Assembly (NCBI GenBank): GCA_052244495.1
Contig: JBQPXH010000001.1
DNA: 64,000 nucleotides
From: Cereibacter_A sp052244495
Lineage (GTDB): Bacteria; Pseudomonadota; Alphaproteobacteria; Rhodobacterales; Rhodobacteraceae
Reading direction: 5' to 3' (one strand)
Shown: in pieces, positions 40,792 to 49,245 of the stretch
Numbering within the stretch: position 1 is the stretch's first letter
How the letters are laid out: the number at the start of each line of letters is the position of its first letter
Program-made: the position numbers and the translations under genes
Notes under the pieces: model-generated
The model's database searches: none
What the model saw: the letters and a program-made list of their open reading frames with translations, nothing else
Told to the model about the DNA's origin: nothing

Positions 40792-43671
40792 ATGCGCGCG
40801 ACCGCGAGGGTGACGGCGGTTCTCGGGCCGACCAACACCGGCAAGACCCACTACGCCATCGAGCGGATGCTCGGCCACCGCTCGGGCGTCATCGGCCTGC
40901 CGCTCCGGCTTCTGGCGCGCGAGGTCTACGACCGGATCGTGGCGCAGCGCGGCCCCTCGGTCGTGGCGCTGGTCACGGGCGAGGAGCGGATCGTTCCCGA
41001 GCGGACGCAATACTGGGTCTGCACCGTCGAGGCGATGCCGATGGAGATCGGCGCCGATTTCGTGGCGGTGGACGAGATCCAGCTCTGCGGCGATCCAGAG
41101 CGGGGGCATGTCTTCACCGACCGCCTGCTTCGGGCGCGCGGGCTGGTCGAGACGATGTTCCTCGGCTCGGACGTGATGCGGGGCGCGATCTCGGCGCTGG
41201 TGCCGCATGTGACGTTCCTGCGCCGCGAACGCTTCTCGACCCTGACCTGGGCCGGATCGAAGAAGATCAGCCGGATGCCGCCGCGCAGCGCCATCGTGGG
41301 CTTCTCGGTCGACAACGTCTATGCCATCGCCGAACTGATCCGACGCCAGAAGGGCGGCTGCGCGGTGGTGATGGGGGCGCTCAGTCCGCGGACCCGGAAC
41401 GCGCAGGTCGCGCTCTACCAGAACGGGGATGTGGATTACCTCGTCGCGACCGACGCCATCGGCATGGGGCTGAACCTTGACATCCAGCATGTCGCCTTTT
41501 CCTCGACGGTGAAGTTCGACGGGCGCCGGATGCGGCACCTGTTTCCGCATGAACTGGGGCAGATCGCCGGTCGCGCCGGCCGCCATACCGAGCCCGGAAC
41601 CTTCGGCGTCACGGGCGAGGCCGAGCCGCTGGACGAGGGCGTGGTGGATGCGATCGAGAACCACCGCTTCGCCCCGATCCAGCGCCTGCACTGGCGCAAC
41701 GACCGGCTGGAGTTCGGCACGGTCGAGAGGCTGATCGCCTCGCTCGAGGAGCCCACGTCGAACGAGTGGCTCTCGCGCGCTCGGGAGGCGGACGACCTCG
41801 GGGCGCTCAAGGCCCTGGCGGGGCAGCCCGAGGTGCGCGACCTCCTGCGCATGCCGCATCAGGTGAAGCTTCTCTGGGACGTGTGCCGGATTCCCGACTT
41901 CCGCGGCATCTCGGCCACCGAGCACGTGACTCTCCTTGCCCGGATTTTCGGCTTCCTGTGCAATGGAAAGGTGCCGAACGACTGGCTGGTACGCGCGATC
42001 GCGCGGATCGACCGTCCCTCGGGCGATATCGACACACTCTCGAAGCGGCTCGCGTATATTCGGACCTGGACCTATGTGGCGCAGAGACGCGGCTGGGTTG
42101 AGGACGAAAGTCATTGGCGGGAGGAGACGCGCGCGGTAGAAGACCGCCTGTCGGACGCGCTCCATGGCGCCCTGACTCAGAGATTTGTCGACCGGCGCAC
42201 TTCTGTGCTCATGCGCCGGTTGAAACAGAAGGAGAGCCTTGTGGCCGAGGTCAATGACAAGGGTGAAGTGACGGTGGAAGGCGAATTCGTCGGCCGTCTC
42301 GAAGGGTTCCGCTTCCGGCAGGATGCGTCGAACTCGCCCGACGAGGCGCGTACCCTGCGGCAGGCCGCCGTTCAGGCGCTGCGCCCGGAGTTCCACCTCA
42401 GGGCGGACCGCTTCTACAACTCGCCCGATACCGAGATGGACTTCACCGAGCAGGGTGGCCTCATGTGGGGCGATCAGGCGGTGGGCAAGCTGGTCTCGGG
42501 CGCCGAACCCCTGCGCCCGCAGGTCGAGGCCTTCGTCGACGAGGACGCCGGCGCCGAGGTTGCCGAGAAGGTGCGCCGCAGGCTCCAGCATTTCATCGAC
42601 CGCAAGGTGGCGGCCCAGTTCGAGCCGCTTCTGGCCATGAGCCGCGACGAGACGCTGACCGGCCTCGCCCGCGGCTTTGCCTTCCGGCTGGTGGAAAGCC
42701 TCGGCATCATCCCGCGCGAGCAGGTGGCCGAAGAGGTGAAGGCACTGGATCAGGATGCGCGATCCGCGCTCCGCAAGCATGGGGTACGGTTCGGGCAGTT
42801 CACCATCTTCCTGCCGCTGCTGCTGAAGCCCGCGCCCACGCGGCTGCGGCTCGTGCTCTGGTCGCTCTCGAACGGGCTGCAGGAGTTCCCGGAAAGCCCG
42901 CCGCCCGGCCTCGTCACGATCCCCCACATCGCGGACGTGCCGAAGATGCACTACACGCTGGCGGGCTATCACCCGGCAGGCAGCCGTGCGATCCGCATCG
43001 ACATGCTGGAGCGTCTGGCGGATCTGCTTCGCGCCAAGGACAGCCGTGCCGGGTTCGAGGCGACGCCCGACATGCTCTCGATCACGGGCATGACGCTCGA
43101 GCAGTTTGCGGGGCTGATGCAGGGCCTCGGCTACCGGGCCGAGCCGGGCGAGCGCCCGAAGGTCAAGGCGGCGGCGCCGGAGGCCGGTGCCGCGGAAGCG
43201 CCGGCGACCGGAGAGGGAGCAGAGCCTTCGGTCGAAGCGGCTGCGGCGCCTGAGATGTCCGCGCCTGAAGCCTCGCCCGTGGATGGCGCGCCGGAGGATG
43301 CCTCTGCCCCCGCCCCGGAGGAGGCCGCGGCGGTGGAGATGGAGAATTTCTATACCTTCACCTGGGCTCCGCGCCGGCCGGATCGCGGGCCGCGACGGCA
43401 TGACCGCGCGCAGGGCGAGGGGCGCGGCCGTTCGGCCCGGGCTCCGCAGGGTGAGACACCGGCCGAGGGTGGTTCGGAAGCGCGGCCGCCGCGTGGCGAC
43501 CGGCCCGAGCGTCAGGGTCATCACGGAAAACCCAAGGGGAAGGGCGGCAAGCCCGACCGCAAGGGCGACCGCAACCAGCCGAAGTCCTTCGAGTCGCGTC
43601 CCGCGCGCCCCGAGAAGATCGACCCCGACAACCCGTTCGCCGTCCTGGCCGCGCTGCGCGACCGGACCTGA
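40792..43671 (+). CDS. SUV3-like DExH RNA helicase
   Basis: This 959-residue helicase is close in layout to mitochondrial SUV3. Walker A GPTNTGKT is at 12-19, motif II DEIQ at 94-97, motif V TDAIGMGLNLDI at about 220-231 and motif VI QIAGRAGR at 257-264. The helical SUV3 C-domain follows. The region 430-780 is specific to alphaproteobacterial members. The last 180 residues are low-complexity, first Ala/Glu/Pro-rich then basic with Arg and Gly (RPDRGPRRHDRAQGEGRGRS and further lysine-glycine runs), a likely RNA-binding tail. RNA unwinding in decay or ribosome assembly is inferred. It is coupled to an S4 protein. Confidence 0.92.
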   Translation: MRATARVTAVLGPTNTGKTHYAIERMLGHRSGVIGLPLRLLAREVYDRIVAQRGPSVVALVTGEERIVPERTQYWVCTVEAMPMEIGADFVAVDEIQLCGDPERGHVFTDRLLRARGLVETMFLGSDVMRGAISALVPHVTFLRRERFSTLTWAGSKKISRMPPRSAIVGFSVDNVYAIAELIRRQKGGCAVVMGALSPRTRNAQVALYQNGDVDYLVATDAIGMGLNLDIQHVAFSSTVKFDGRRMRHLFPHELGQIAGRAGRHTEPGTFGVTGEAEPLDEGVVDAIENHRFAPIQRLHWRNDRLEFGTVERLIASLEEPTSNEWLSRAREADDLGALKALAGQPEVRDLLRMPHQVKLLWDVCRIPDFRGISATEHVTLLARIFGFLCNGKVPNDWLVRAIARIDRPSGDIDTLSKRLAYIRTWTYVAQRRGWVEDESHWREETRAVEDRLSDALHGALTQRFVDRRTSVLMRRLKQKESLVAEVNDKGEVTVEGEFVGRLEGFRFRQDASNSPDEARTLRQAAVQALRPEFHLRADRFYNSPDTEMDFTEQGGLMWGDQAVGKLVSGAEPLRPQVEAFVDEDAGAEVAEKVRRRLQHFIDRKVAAQFEPLLAMSRDETLTGLARGFAFRLVESLGIIPREQVAEEVKALDQDARSALRKHGVRFGQFTIFLPLLLKPAPTRLRLVLWSLSNGLQEFPESPPPGLVTIPHIADVPKMHYTLAGYHPAGSRAIRIDMLERLADLLRAKDSRAGFEATPDMLSITGMTLEQFAGLMQGLGYRAEPGERPKVKAAAPEAGAAEAPATGEGAEPSVEAAAAPEMSAPEASPVDGAPEDASAPAPEEAAAVEMENFYTFTWAPRRPDRGPRRHDRAQGEGRGRSARAPQGETPAEGGSEARPPRGDRPERQGHHGKPKGKGGKPDRKGDRNQPKSFESRPARPEKIDPDNPFAVLAALRDRT

Positions 43672-43675
43672 CCGT

Positions 43676-43978
43676 TTGGGCGCAACGGACAGGGCCACGA
43701 TCCGGCTCGACAAGTGGCTGGTGCAGGCGCGCTTCTTCAAGACGCGCGCCCTCGCGACCGCAGTCGTCGAAGCCGGACGTGTGCGGCTGAACGGGCAGCA
43801 TGTCGCCAAGCCCTCCCATCCGGTGGGCGAGGGCGACACGCTCACCTTCCCGCAGGGCTCCCGGATCCGCGTCATCCGCGTTCGGGCCTGCGGCACACGG
43901 CGCGGCCCGGCCGCGGAGGCGCAGTCGCTCTATGTTGATCTGGACGCACCCCCTGCGGCCGCTTCGCCGCTTGAATGA
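43676..43978 (+). CDS. S4 domain RNA-binding protein
   Basis: This 100-residue protein has an S4 domain in ATIRLDKWLVQARFFKTRAL and VVEAGRVRLNGQHVAKPSHP, then a short beta segment. It resembles Hsp15 (HslR), which binds 50S subunits carrying a stalled peptidyl-tRNA. The start is TTG at 43676, five bases after the helicase stop; no ATG or GTG lies before the S4 core in this frame, so initiation likely depends on coupling. Confidence 0.85.
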   Translation: MGATDRATIRLDKWLVQARFFKTRALATAVVEAGRVRLNGQHVAKPSHPVGEGDTLTFPQGSRIRVIRVRACGTRRGPAAEAQSLYVDLDAPPAAASPLE

Positions 43979-44032
43979 TCGACGCTGCTGCATTAACAGA
44001 CCCCGAAAAGACAAGAGAGCAAGGTTCCTCCC

Positions 44033-44371
44033 ATGACCTATGTGGTGACCGACAACTGCATCGCCTGCAAATACACCGACTGCGTGGAAGTCTGCCCGGT
44101 GGACTGCTTCTACGAAGGCGAGAACATGCTGGTCATCCACCCGGACGAATGCATCGACTGCGGCGTCTGCGAGCCGGAATGCCCGGCCGACGCGATCCGT
44201 CCCGATACGGAACCGGACATGGAGAGTTGGGTCGAGCTCAACCGCAAATATGCCGAGATCTGGCCGGTCATCGTCACCAAGAAGGATGCGCTGCCAGAGG
44301 CGGCGGATCTCGACGGGCAGCCGGGCAAGCTCGCCACCCACTTCTCCGAGAAGCCGGGCGAAGGCGGCTGA
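44033..44371 (+). CDS. fdxA: Seven-iron ferredoxin FdxA
   Basis: This 112-residue electron carrier has the 7Fe pattern: NCIACKYTDCVEVCPVDCF at 8-26 and ECIDCGVCEPECP at 39-51, holding one [3Fe-4S] and one [4Fe-4S] cluster. The C-terminal extension PDMESWVELNRKYAEIWPVI is normal for FdxA. The redox partner is unknown. It starts 55 bp after the S4 gene and may be cotranscribed with the helicase unit. Confidence 0.96.
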   Translation: MTYVVTDNCIACKYTDCVEVCPVDCFYEGENMLVIHPDECIDCGVCEPECPADAIRPDTEPDMESWVELNRKYAEIWPVIVTKKDALPEAADLDGQPGKLATHFSEKPGEGG

Positions 44372-44461
44372 AGCCTGCGGCGCTTCGTCTCAGGTGCATG
44401 AGGCGTGCGCCCGCGCAGCGGGTTGATAACGCTTCCGTGGGCCTCCAGATGCGCGCTGGAG

Positions 44462-44490
44462 TTGGAATCGGCCGCTTTTTGTGATACAAG
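44462..44490 (+). promoter_or_regulatory. Candidate carD promoter
   Basis: TTGGAA (44462-44467), 17 bases, then TACAAG (44485-44490), about 165 bp before the carD ATG. The -10 lacks the final T. R. sphaeroides CarD is reported, from memory, to act on promoters with weak -10 ends and to regulate itself. A hairpin (CGCCCGGA/TCCGGGCG, 44577-44600) lies in the leader. Confidence 0.35.
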
Positions 44491-44652
44491 GAAGTCATAA
44501 ACAAGCACGGAAGCCCGACAACCATCTCAGAGCTGCTCGCCTGGGGTGGGATTTCTAACGACATTTCCACCTGAATCGCCCGGACCGGAAGTTCCGGGCG
44601 TTCAAGTGTCTGTCGCGAGGATCGAGAGCTGCCGCATCGAGGAAGCGACTGG

Positions 44653-45162
44653 ATGACCAAGACCAAGAAGCCCGAGTTTCGTCCCAACGAGTTCGTTGTC
44701 TACCCGGCGCATGGCGTCGGCCGGATCATCTCGATCGAGGAACAGGAGATCGCTGGCATCCGCCTCGAACTGTTCGTGATTTCGTTCGAAAAGGACAAGA
44801 TGACCCTGCGCGTGCCCACGCACAAGGCGACCGAGGTGGGGATGCGGTCCCTGTCGACGCCGGACGTGGTGACGAAGGCGCTGGACACTCTGAAAGGCAA
44901 GGCTCGTGTGAAGCGCGCGATGTGGTCGCGCCGGGCTCAGGAATATGAGCAGAAGATCAACTCGGGCGATCTGATGTCGATCGCCGAGGTGGTGCGCGAC
45001 CTGCATCGAACCGACGACCAGCGTGAGCAATCCTATTCCGAGCGTCAGCTTTACGAGGCGGCGCTCGAGCGGCTGACCCGTGAGGTGGCCGCCGTGTCCG
45101 GCGTCGACGAGGCCGGTGCCCAGAAGGCCGTGGACGCCGTCCTGATCTCGCGCGCCGCCTGA
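44653..45162 (+). CDS. carD: CarD family RNA polymerase-binding regulator
   Basis: This 169-residue protein binds RNA polymerase and stabilises open complexes, notably at promoters with a weak -10 end. The N-terminal Tudor-like interaction domain has EFVVYPAHGVGRIISIEEQE, then LELFVISFEKDKMTLRVPTH. The helical DNA-contact domain has RRAQEYEQKINSGDLMSIAE and VVRDLHRTDDQREQSYSERQ. The ATG begins MTKTKKPEFRPNEF. A 281-bp leader precedes it, holding the promoter and hairpin above; a strong terminator follows. Confidence 0.95.
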   Translation: MTKTKKPEFRPNEFVVYPAHGVGRIISIEEQEIAGIRLELFVISFEKDKMTLRVPTHKATEVGMRSLSTPDVVTKALDTLKGKARVKRAMWSRRAQEYEQKINSGDLMSIAEVVRDLHRTDDQREQSYSERQLYEAALERLTREVAAVSGVDEAGAQKAVDAVLISRAA

Positions 45163-45195
45163 GGCGACGCCCGGAAGCTCCACTACCTGTTGCTT

Positions 45196-45228
45196 GAGGC
45201 CGCGGCACATGCCGCGGCCTCTTTGCTT
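45196..45228 (+). terminator. Terminator of carD
   Basis: GAGGCCGCGGC pairs perfectly with GCCGCGGCCTC around ACAT, followed by TTTGCTT, 34 bp after the carD stop. It is near-symmetric and may also serve cobS, which ends on the other strand at 45281. Confidence 0.85.
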
Positions 45229-45280
45229 CCCTGGGCCGCGCGCCGGCGATCCGGAGCATCGGGACGCGCGAGGTCTGCCC

Positions 45281-46048
45281 TCACGCGAGGGCCGCGGCAG
45301 CCACAAGAGCCGCGGCTTCCGAGATCTGCTGAGAGGCTCCGAGAACGTCCCCGGTCTGCCCCCCGATCTTCGCGCGCGCGACCAGACCGAGCGCGAGGGC
45401 AGCGAGGGCAGCGGCCAGCGCAAGCGCGAATGCCGCCGGTCCAATGGCAATCAGCGCGACGGCGAGGCCCGTGGCTGCTGCCAGAAAGGCCTGCCGTCGT
45501 CCGGGTCGGCCGAGGGATTGCGAGAGGCCGGAACCGCGCGCGTTCGGCAGCGCCGCCATCAGCACGACCATCGGCACGCGCGAGAGGACGGCGGCGGCGA
45601 TCAGCACCACGCTTCCGGAGTCCAGCGCCGCAGCAAGGGCCGACCAGCGCAGCAACCCGACAAGCACGAGGGCCGCGACGCCGTAGCTTCCCGTCCTGCT
45701 GTCCTTCATGATCTCGAGCCGCCGCTCTCGGCTCCAGCCGCCCCAGAGACCGTCCGCCGTATCGGCAAGGCCGTCCTCGTGCATGGCGCCCGTTGCCAGG
45801 GCCTGAGCAGCCAGCGCAAGGGCCGCGGCTACCGTGGCCGGCACGCCCGCCGCCAGCCCGAGCGAGGCGACCAGCGCTGCGATTCCCCCCACGGCGACGC
45901 CCGCCAATGGCCAGGCCCAGGCCGCCGAGGCACCGCGATCGGGCAGGGATCGTGCAGGCAACGGCAGCCTCGTCAGCAAGGCCAGCGCCAGTTGCACGTC
46001 CGCCCACCGCTGCGACAGCCTGTCTTTCACTTGCATCCTCCCGGGCAC
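45281..46048 (-). CDS. cobS: Adenosylcobinamide-GDP ribazoletransferase
   Basis: This membrane enzyme (up to 255 residues, also called CobV) joins adenosylcobinamide-GDP to alpha-ribazole or its phosphate, the last step of cobalamin assembly. The catalytic acidic motif HEDGLADTADG is at about 90-100, with DSRTGSYG nearby; several membrane helices follow. Start is uncertain: GTG 46048 (GGTGGA five bases upstream), ATG 46036, or GTG 46030 (GGGAGG six bases upstream). It is divergent from cobT with a short shared region. Confidence 0.92.
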   Translation of the reverse strand: MPGRMQVKDRLSQRWADVQLALALLTRLPLPARSLPDRGASAAWAWPLAGVAVGGIAALVASLGLAAGVPATVAAALALAAQALATGAMHEDGLADTADGLWGGWSRERRLEIMKDSRTGSYGVAALVLVGLLRWSALAAALDSGSVVLIAAAVLSRVPMVVLMAALPNARGSGLSQSLGRPGRRQAFLAAATGLAVALIAIGPAAFALALAAALAALALGLVARAKIGGQTGDVLGASQQISEAAALVAAAALA

Positions 46049-46111
46049 TGGTTTCCACCGACGGTTCCCGATACCGAAGCCGGATCAGCCTAGCAACCGG
46101 AAGGACCCCCC

Positions 46112-47128
46112 ATGAAGGCCCCCTTTACCTCCCTCGCCGGCTTCCGCGCCGTGTTCGAGACCCTGCCCGAGCGCGACAGCGCAGCGGTCGAGGCGGCGAC
46201 CGCGCGCAACGAGCAGTTGACGAAGCCGAAGGGGGCGCTGGGGCGGCTCGAGGAACTCGCGATCTGGTATGCGGGCTGGCAGGGCGACGGGCGGCCGGAG
46301 CTGAAGCGGCCGCAGGTCGCGATCTTCGCGGGTAACCACGGGATCGCGGCGCGCGGCGTCTCGGCCTTCCCGCCCGAGGTGACGGTGCAGATGGTGGCGA
46401 ACTACCGCGCGGGCGGGGCGGCGGTGAACCAGCTCTGCAAGGTCGCCGGGGCGAGCCTGACCGTGGTCGAGCTGGATCTCGACCGGCCGACGGGCGATTT
46501 CACGGAAGTTCCTGCCATGACCGAGGAGGACCTCGTCGCGGCCCTTGCCGCGGGCTGGGAAGCGGTGGACGTCGAGGCCGATCTTCTCGTCGTGGGAGAA
46601 ATGGGCATCGGCAACACGACGGCTGCAGCGGCCATCGCCGCGGCGCTCTTCGGCGGGTCGGCGGGTGAATGGACCGGCCGCGGCAGTGGTGTCGACGGCG
46701 CCGCGCTCGAGGGGAAGACGCTTGTGGTGGCACAGGGGCTCGAACGGCATGCCGAGGCACTCTCGGATCCGCTGGAGGTCCTGCGCCGGCTCGGCGGGCG
46801 GGAACTGGCAGCCATGGCCGGTGCCATCGCCCGCGCGCGTGTCGGCCGCGTGCCGGTGATCCTCGACGGGTTCATCTGCACCTCGGCGGCAGCCGTGTTG
46901 CACAGGATCACGCCTGCCGCCCTTGATCACGCCGTGGCGGGCCATGTCAGCGCCGAGGGCGCGCATTCGGCCGTGCTGAAGCAACTGGGCAAGGAGCCGA
47001 TGCTGAGCCTCGGCATGCGGCTCGGCGAGGGGACCGGTGCCATCGTCGCGATCAATATCCTGCGCAGCGCCGTTGCCTGCCTGTCGGGCATGGCGACCTT
47101 TGCAGAGGCGGGCGTATCCGCAGGCTGA
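46112..47128 (+). CDS. cobT: Nicotinate-nucleotide:dimethylbenzimidazole phosphoribosyltransferase
   Basis: This 338-residue cytosolic enzyme makes alpha-ribazole phosphate from the lower-ligand base and nicotinate mononucleotide. Motifs are TKPKGALGRLEELA, FAGNHGIAARGVSAFP, VGEMGIGNTTAAAAIAAALF, VILDGFICTSAA and the catalytic Glu in LGMRLGEGTGAI. With cobS it completes the lower loop, and with CbiZ in the btu operon it allows remodelling of foreign corrinoids. A GGAAGGACC site precedes the ATG. Confidence 0.95.
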   Translation: MKAPFTSLAGFRAVFETLPERDSAAVEAATARNEQLTKPKGALGRLEELAIWYAGWQGDGRPELKRPQVAIFAGNHGIAARGVSAFPPEVTVQMVANYRAGGAAVNQLCKVAGASLTVVELDLDRPTGDFTEVPAMTEEDLVAALAAGWEAVDVEADLLVVGEMGIGNTTAAAAIAAALFGGSAGEWTGRGSGVDGAALEGKTLVVAQGLERHAEALSDPLEVLRRLGGRELAAMAGAIARARVGRVPVILDGFICTSAAAVLHRITPAALDHAVAGHVSAEGAHSAVLKQLGKEPMLSLGMRLGEGTGAIVAINILRSAVACLSGMATFAEAGVSAG

Positions 47129-47148
47129 CCCGGACCGGGATCCGGGTC
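47127..47148. terminator. Hairpin between cobT and the antiporter gene
   Basis: GACCCGGA pairs with TCCGGGTC around a 6-base loop, overlapping the cobT stop codon. It sits between convergent genes that end 36 bp apart. Confidence 0.45.
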
Positions 47149-47164
47149 GCAGGCGGCGGGGATC

Positions 47165-49033
47165 CTATTCCGCCGCCTCGGGATCGGGCCGGACCTGTCC
47201 GGCCTCTTCCAGAAGCGCCGTCTCGAGATCCGCGTCGAGCTGGCGGGCCCGAGCCACATAGGCCTCGTTGAGATGCGCGGGCTGGCCGGGCACCCAGATC
47301 TCGGCAAGGTCGCGCATGGCGGCACGGTCCACCCGGAAATAGGTGCGCGAGCGCTGCGCCGCCTCGTATTCGCTGAAGCCCATGTTTTCGAGGACGTAGC
47401 GGCCCGCACGGATCGAGCTGTCGAAGGTCTCGCGCACGATGTCGTTCGCGCCGGCCTGAAAGAGTTCGTAGACATGCACCCGGTCACGGGCGCGGGCGAC
47501 GATGTGCAGGTCTGGCCGGACGTGGCGCGCATAGCGCACGATCTTGATCGCATTCTCGCGGTCGTCCACCGCCACGACCAGCACCGAGGCCTCGGACAGC
47601 CCCGCCGCCTGCAGCAGTTCGGGCCGCGTCGGATCGCCGAAGAAGCCCTTGACGCCGAAGCGGCGCATGATCTGCACCGCCACCATGTCGTGGTCGAGCA
47701 CCACGGTCTGGATGCCGCTCATCCGGACCAGCCGGTTCACCACCTGCCCGAAGCGCCCGATGCCCGCGATGATCACGCGGCCCTTCTCGTCGATCGGATC
47801 GTAGCCGGGCGAAGGCTGTTCCTCGCCCAACCGCGAGAGCCAGTCCGCCGCGAGGAAGAGCAGCGGGGTCACGAGCATCGAGAGGCTGACAACGATCAGC
47901 GTCTTCTGTGCGACGAGTGGCGGCAGGATCGTCTCCTGAGCTGCGAAGCCCACGAGGACGAAGCCGAACTCGCCAGCCTGAGCCAGACCGAGAGTCAGCA
48001 GCCAGCGGTCGCGCCCCTTCAGCCCGAAGCCCTCGGCCAGCGCCGCGAGCACCAGCACCTTCACGACCACCAGTGCGAGGGTGAGGCCGACGAGCGTCCA
48101 CGGGTCGGCCGCCAGCAGCCTGAAGTCGATCCCGATCCCGACCGCCATGAAGAAGAGGCCGAGCAGGATTCCCTTGTAGGGCCGGATGTCGGCCTCGAGC
48201 TGGTGGCGGAATTCGGAGTTGGCGAGCACGACACCTGCGAGGAAGGTTCCGAGCGCGGGCGAAAGCCCGACGGCGAGGGTCAGGAAGGCCGTTCCCGCGA
48301 CCGTGAAGAGGGCGATGAAGCTGCCCATCTCGGGCAGGCGGGAGGCGTGGACGTAGCGGAAGACGGGCCGGGTGAGGTAGTGGCCGCCGAACACGATGAA
48401 GCCGACCACGCCCAGCATCACCAGCGTATCCGCCCAGCCGGGCAGCGAGTGCAGGAAACCGATGATCGGCATCGCCGCCTCGCCGACTTCCTTCTGCTCA
48501 GGAGAGACTGATCCGCCGGGACTGAGGGTGAGGAGCGGAACGAGGGCCAGCATCGGCACGACGGCGATGTCCTGCGCGAGGAGAACGGCGAAGGATCCGC
48601 GACCTCCGGGCGTGCGCAGGACGCGGCGCTCGGTCATGGTCTGCAGGACGATGGCCGTGGACGACAGCGCCGCCACCAGGCCCAGCACGACCGCCTCGCG
48701 CCAGTCGAAGCCCAGCCAGAGCAGGCCCAGTCCCGCCACGAAGCTGGTGAGCGCCATTTGAAGGCCGCCCAGCCCGACAAGCGACTGTCGCATGGCCCAG
48801 AGGGCAGGCGGCTCGAGTTCCAGCCCGACGAGGAAGAGCATGAGCACCACGCCGAACTCTGCGTAGTGGCGCAGGTCCTCGGTCTCGGCCCCCGCGAGAC
48901 CGAGCACCGGGCCCATCACGATCCCGGCCGCGAGATAGCCGAGCACCGAGCCGAGGCCTGCCCGCACCGCGAGCGGCACGATCAGAACTGCCGCGCCCAG
49001 ATAGATGCTCGCCTGCAGAAGGAGGCTTTCCAT
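47165..49033 (-). CDS. KefB/KefC-type monovalent cation:proton antiporter (CPA2)
   Basis: This 622-residue inner-membrane protein has about 12-13 helices in residues 1-395 (VLGYLAAGIVMGPVLGLAGA, AEFGVVLMLFLVGLELEPPA, ALSSTAIVLQTMTER, LAQDIAVVPML with the ion-binding QD, and FFMAVGIGIDF). A TrkA-N nucleotide-binding domain begins at about 412 (GRVIIAGIGRFGQVVNRLVR) and runs to about 530. It probably exchanges potassium for protons and is gated by ligand binding. No KefF/KefG ancillary gene adjoins, and there is a 212-bp space before the neighbour upstream. Confidence 0.92.
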   Translation of the reverse strand: MESLLLQASIYLGAAVLIVPLAVRAGLGSVLGYLAAGIVMGPVLGLAGAETEDLRHYAEFGVVLMLFLVGLELEPPALWAMRQSLVGLGGLQMALTSFVAGLGLLWLGFDWREAVVLGLVAALSSTAIVLQTMTERRVLRTPGGRGSFAVLLAQDIAVVPMLALVPLLTLSPGGSVSPEQKEVGEAAMPIIGFLHSLPGWADTLVMLGVVGFIVFGGHYLTRPVFRYVHASRLPEMGSFIALFTVAGTAFLTLAVGLSPALGTFLAGVVLANSEFRHQLEADIRPYKGILLGLFFMAVGIGIDFRLLAADPWTLVGLTLALVVVKVLVLAALAEGFGLKGRDRWLLTLGLAQAGEFGFVLVGFAAQETILPPLVAQKTLIVVSLSMLVTPLLFLAADWLSRLGEEQPSPGYDPIDEKGRVIIAGIGRFGQVVNRLVRMSGIQTVVLDHDMVAVQIMRRFGVKGFFGDPTRPELLQAAGLSEASVLVVAVDDRENAIKIVRYARHVRPDLHIVARARDRVHVYELFQAGANDIVRETFDSSIRAGRYVLENMGFSEYEAAQRSRTYFRVDRAAMRDLAEIWVPGQPAHLNEAYVARARQLDADLETALLEEAGQVRPDPEAAE

Positions 49034-49245
49034 GTCGTATCGCCCGAGGTGAGAGGGCGTTCAGGCTACCGCCCCGCGTCTCGGCCTGTCCATCCCGTCG
49101 CACTGTCCAAGCTGTCGCGGACATGGCGACTGCAGCGCCGCTCCTGCCCGATCTTGAGGCGCTGCGTCTGCGGCATGATCGAGGAAGCCGGCGGGACAGC
49201 GCCGTGCGGCTTTAACCTCACGCTGCGCGTGGCCGGCCGGTCGCC

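Noticed and set aside
40705..43896. Open frame of over 1000 codons on the minus strand opposite the SUV3-like helicase
   Set aside because: No ribosome binding site or family; composition is the reverse-complement image of the helicase gene.
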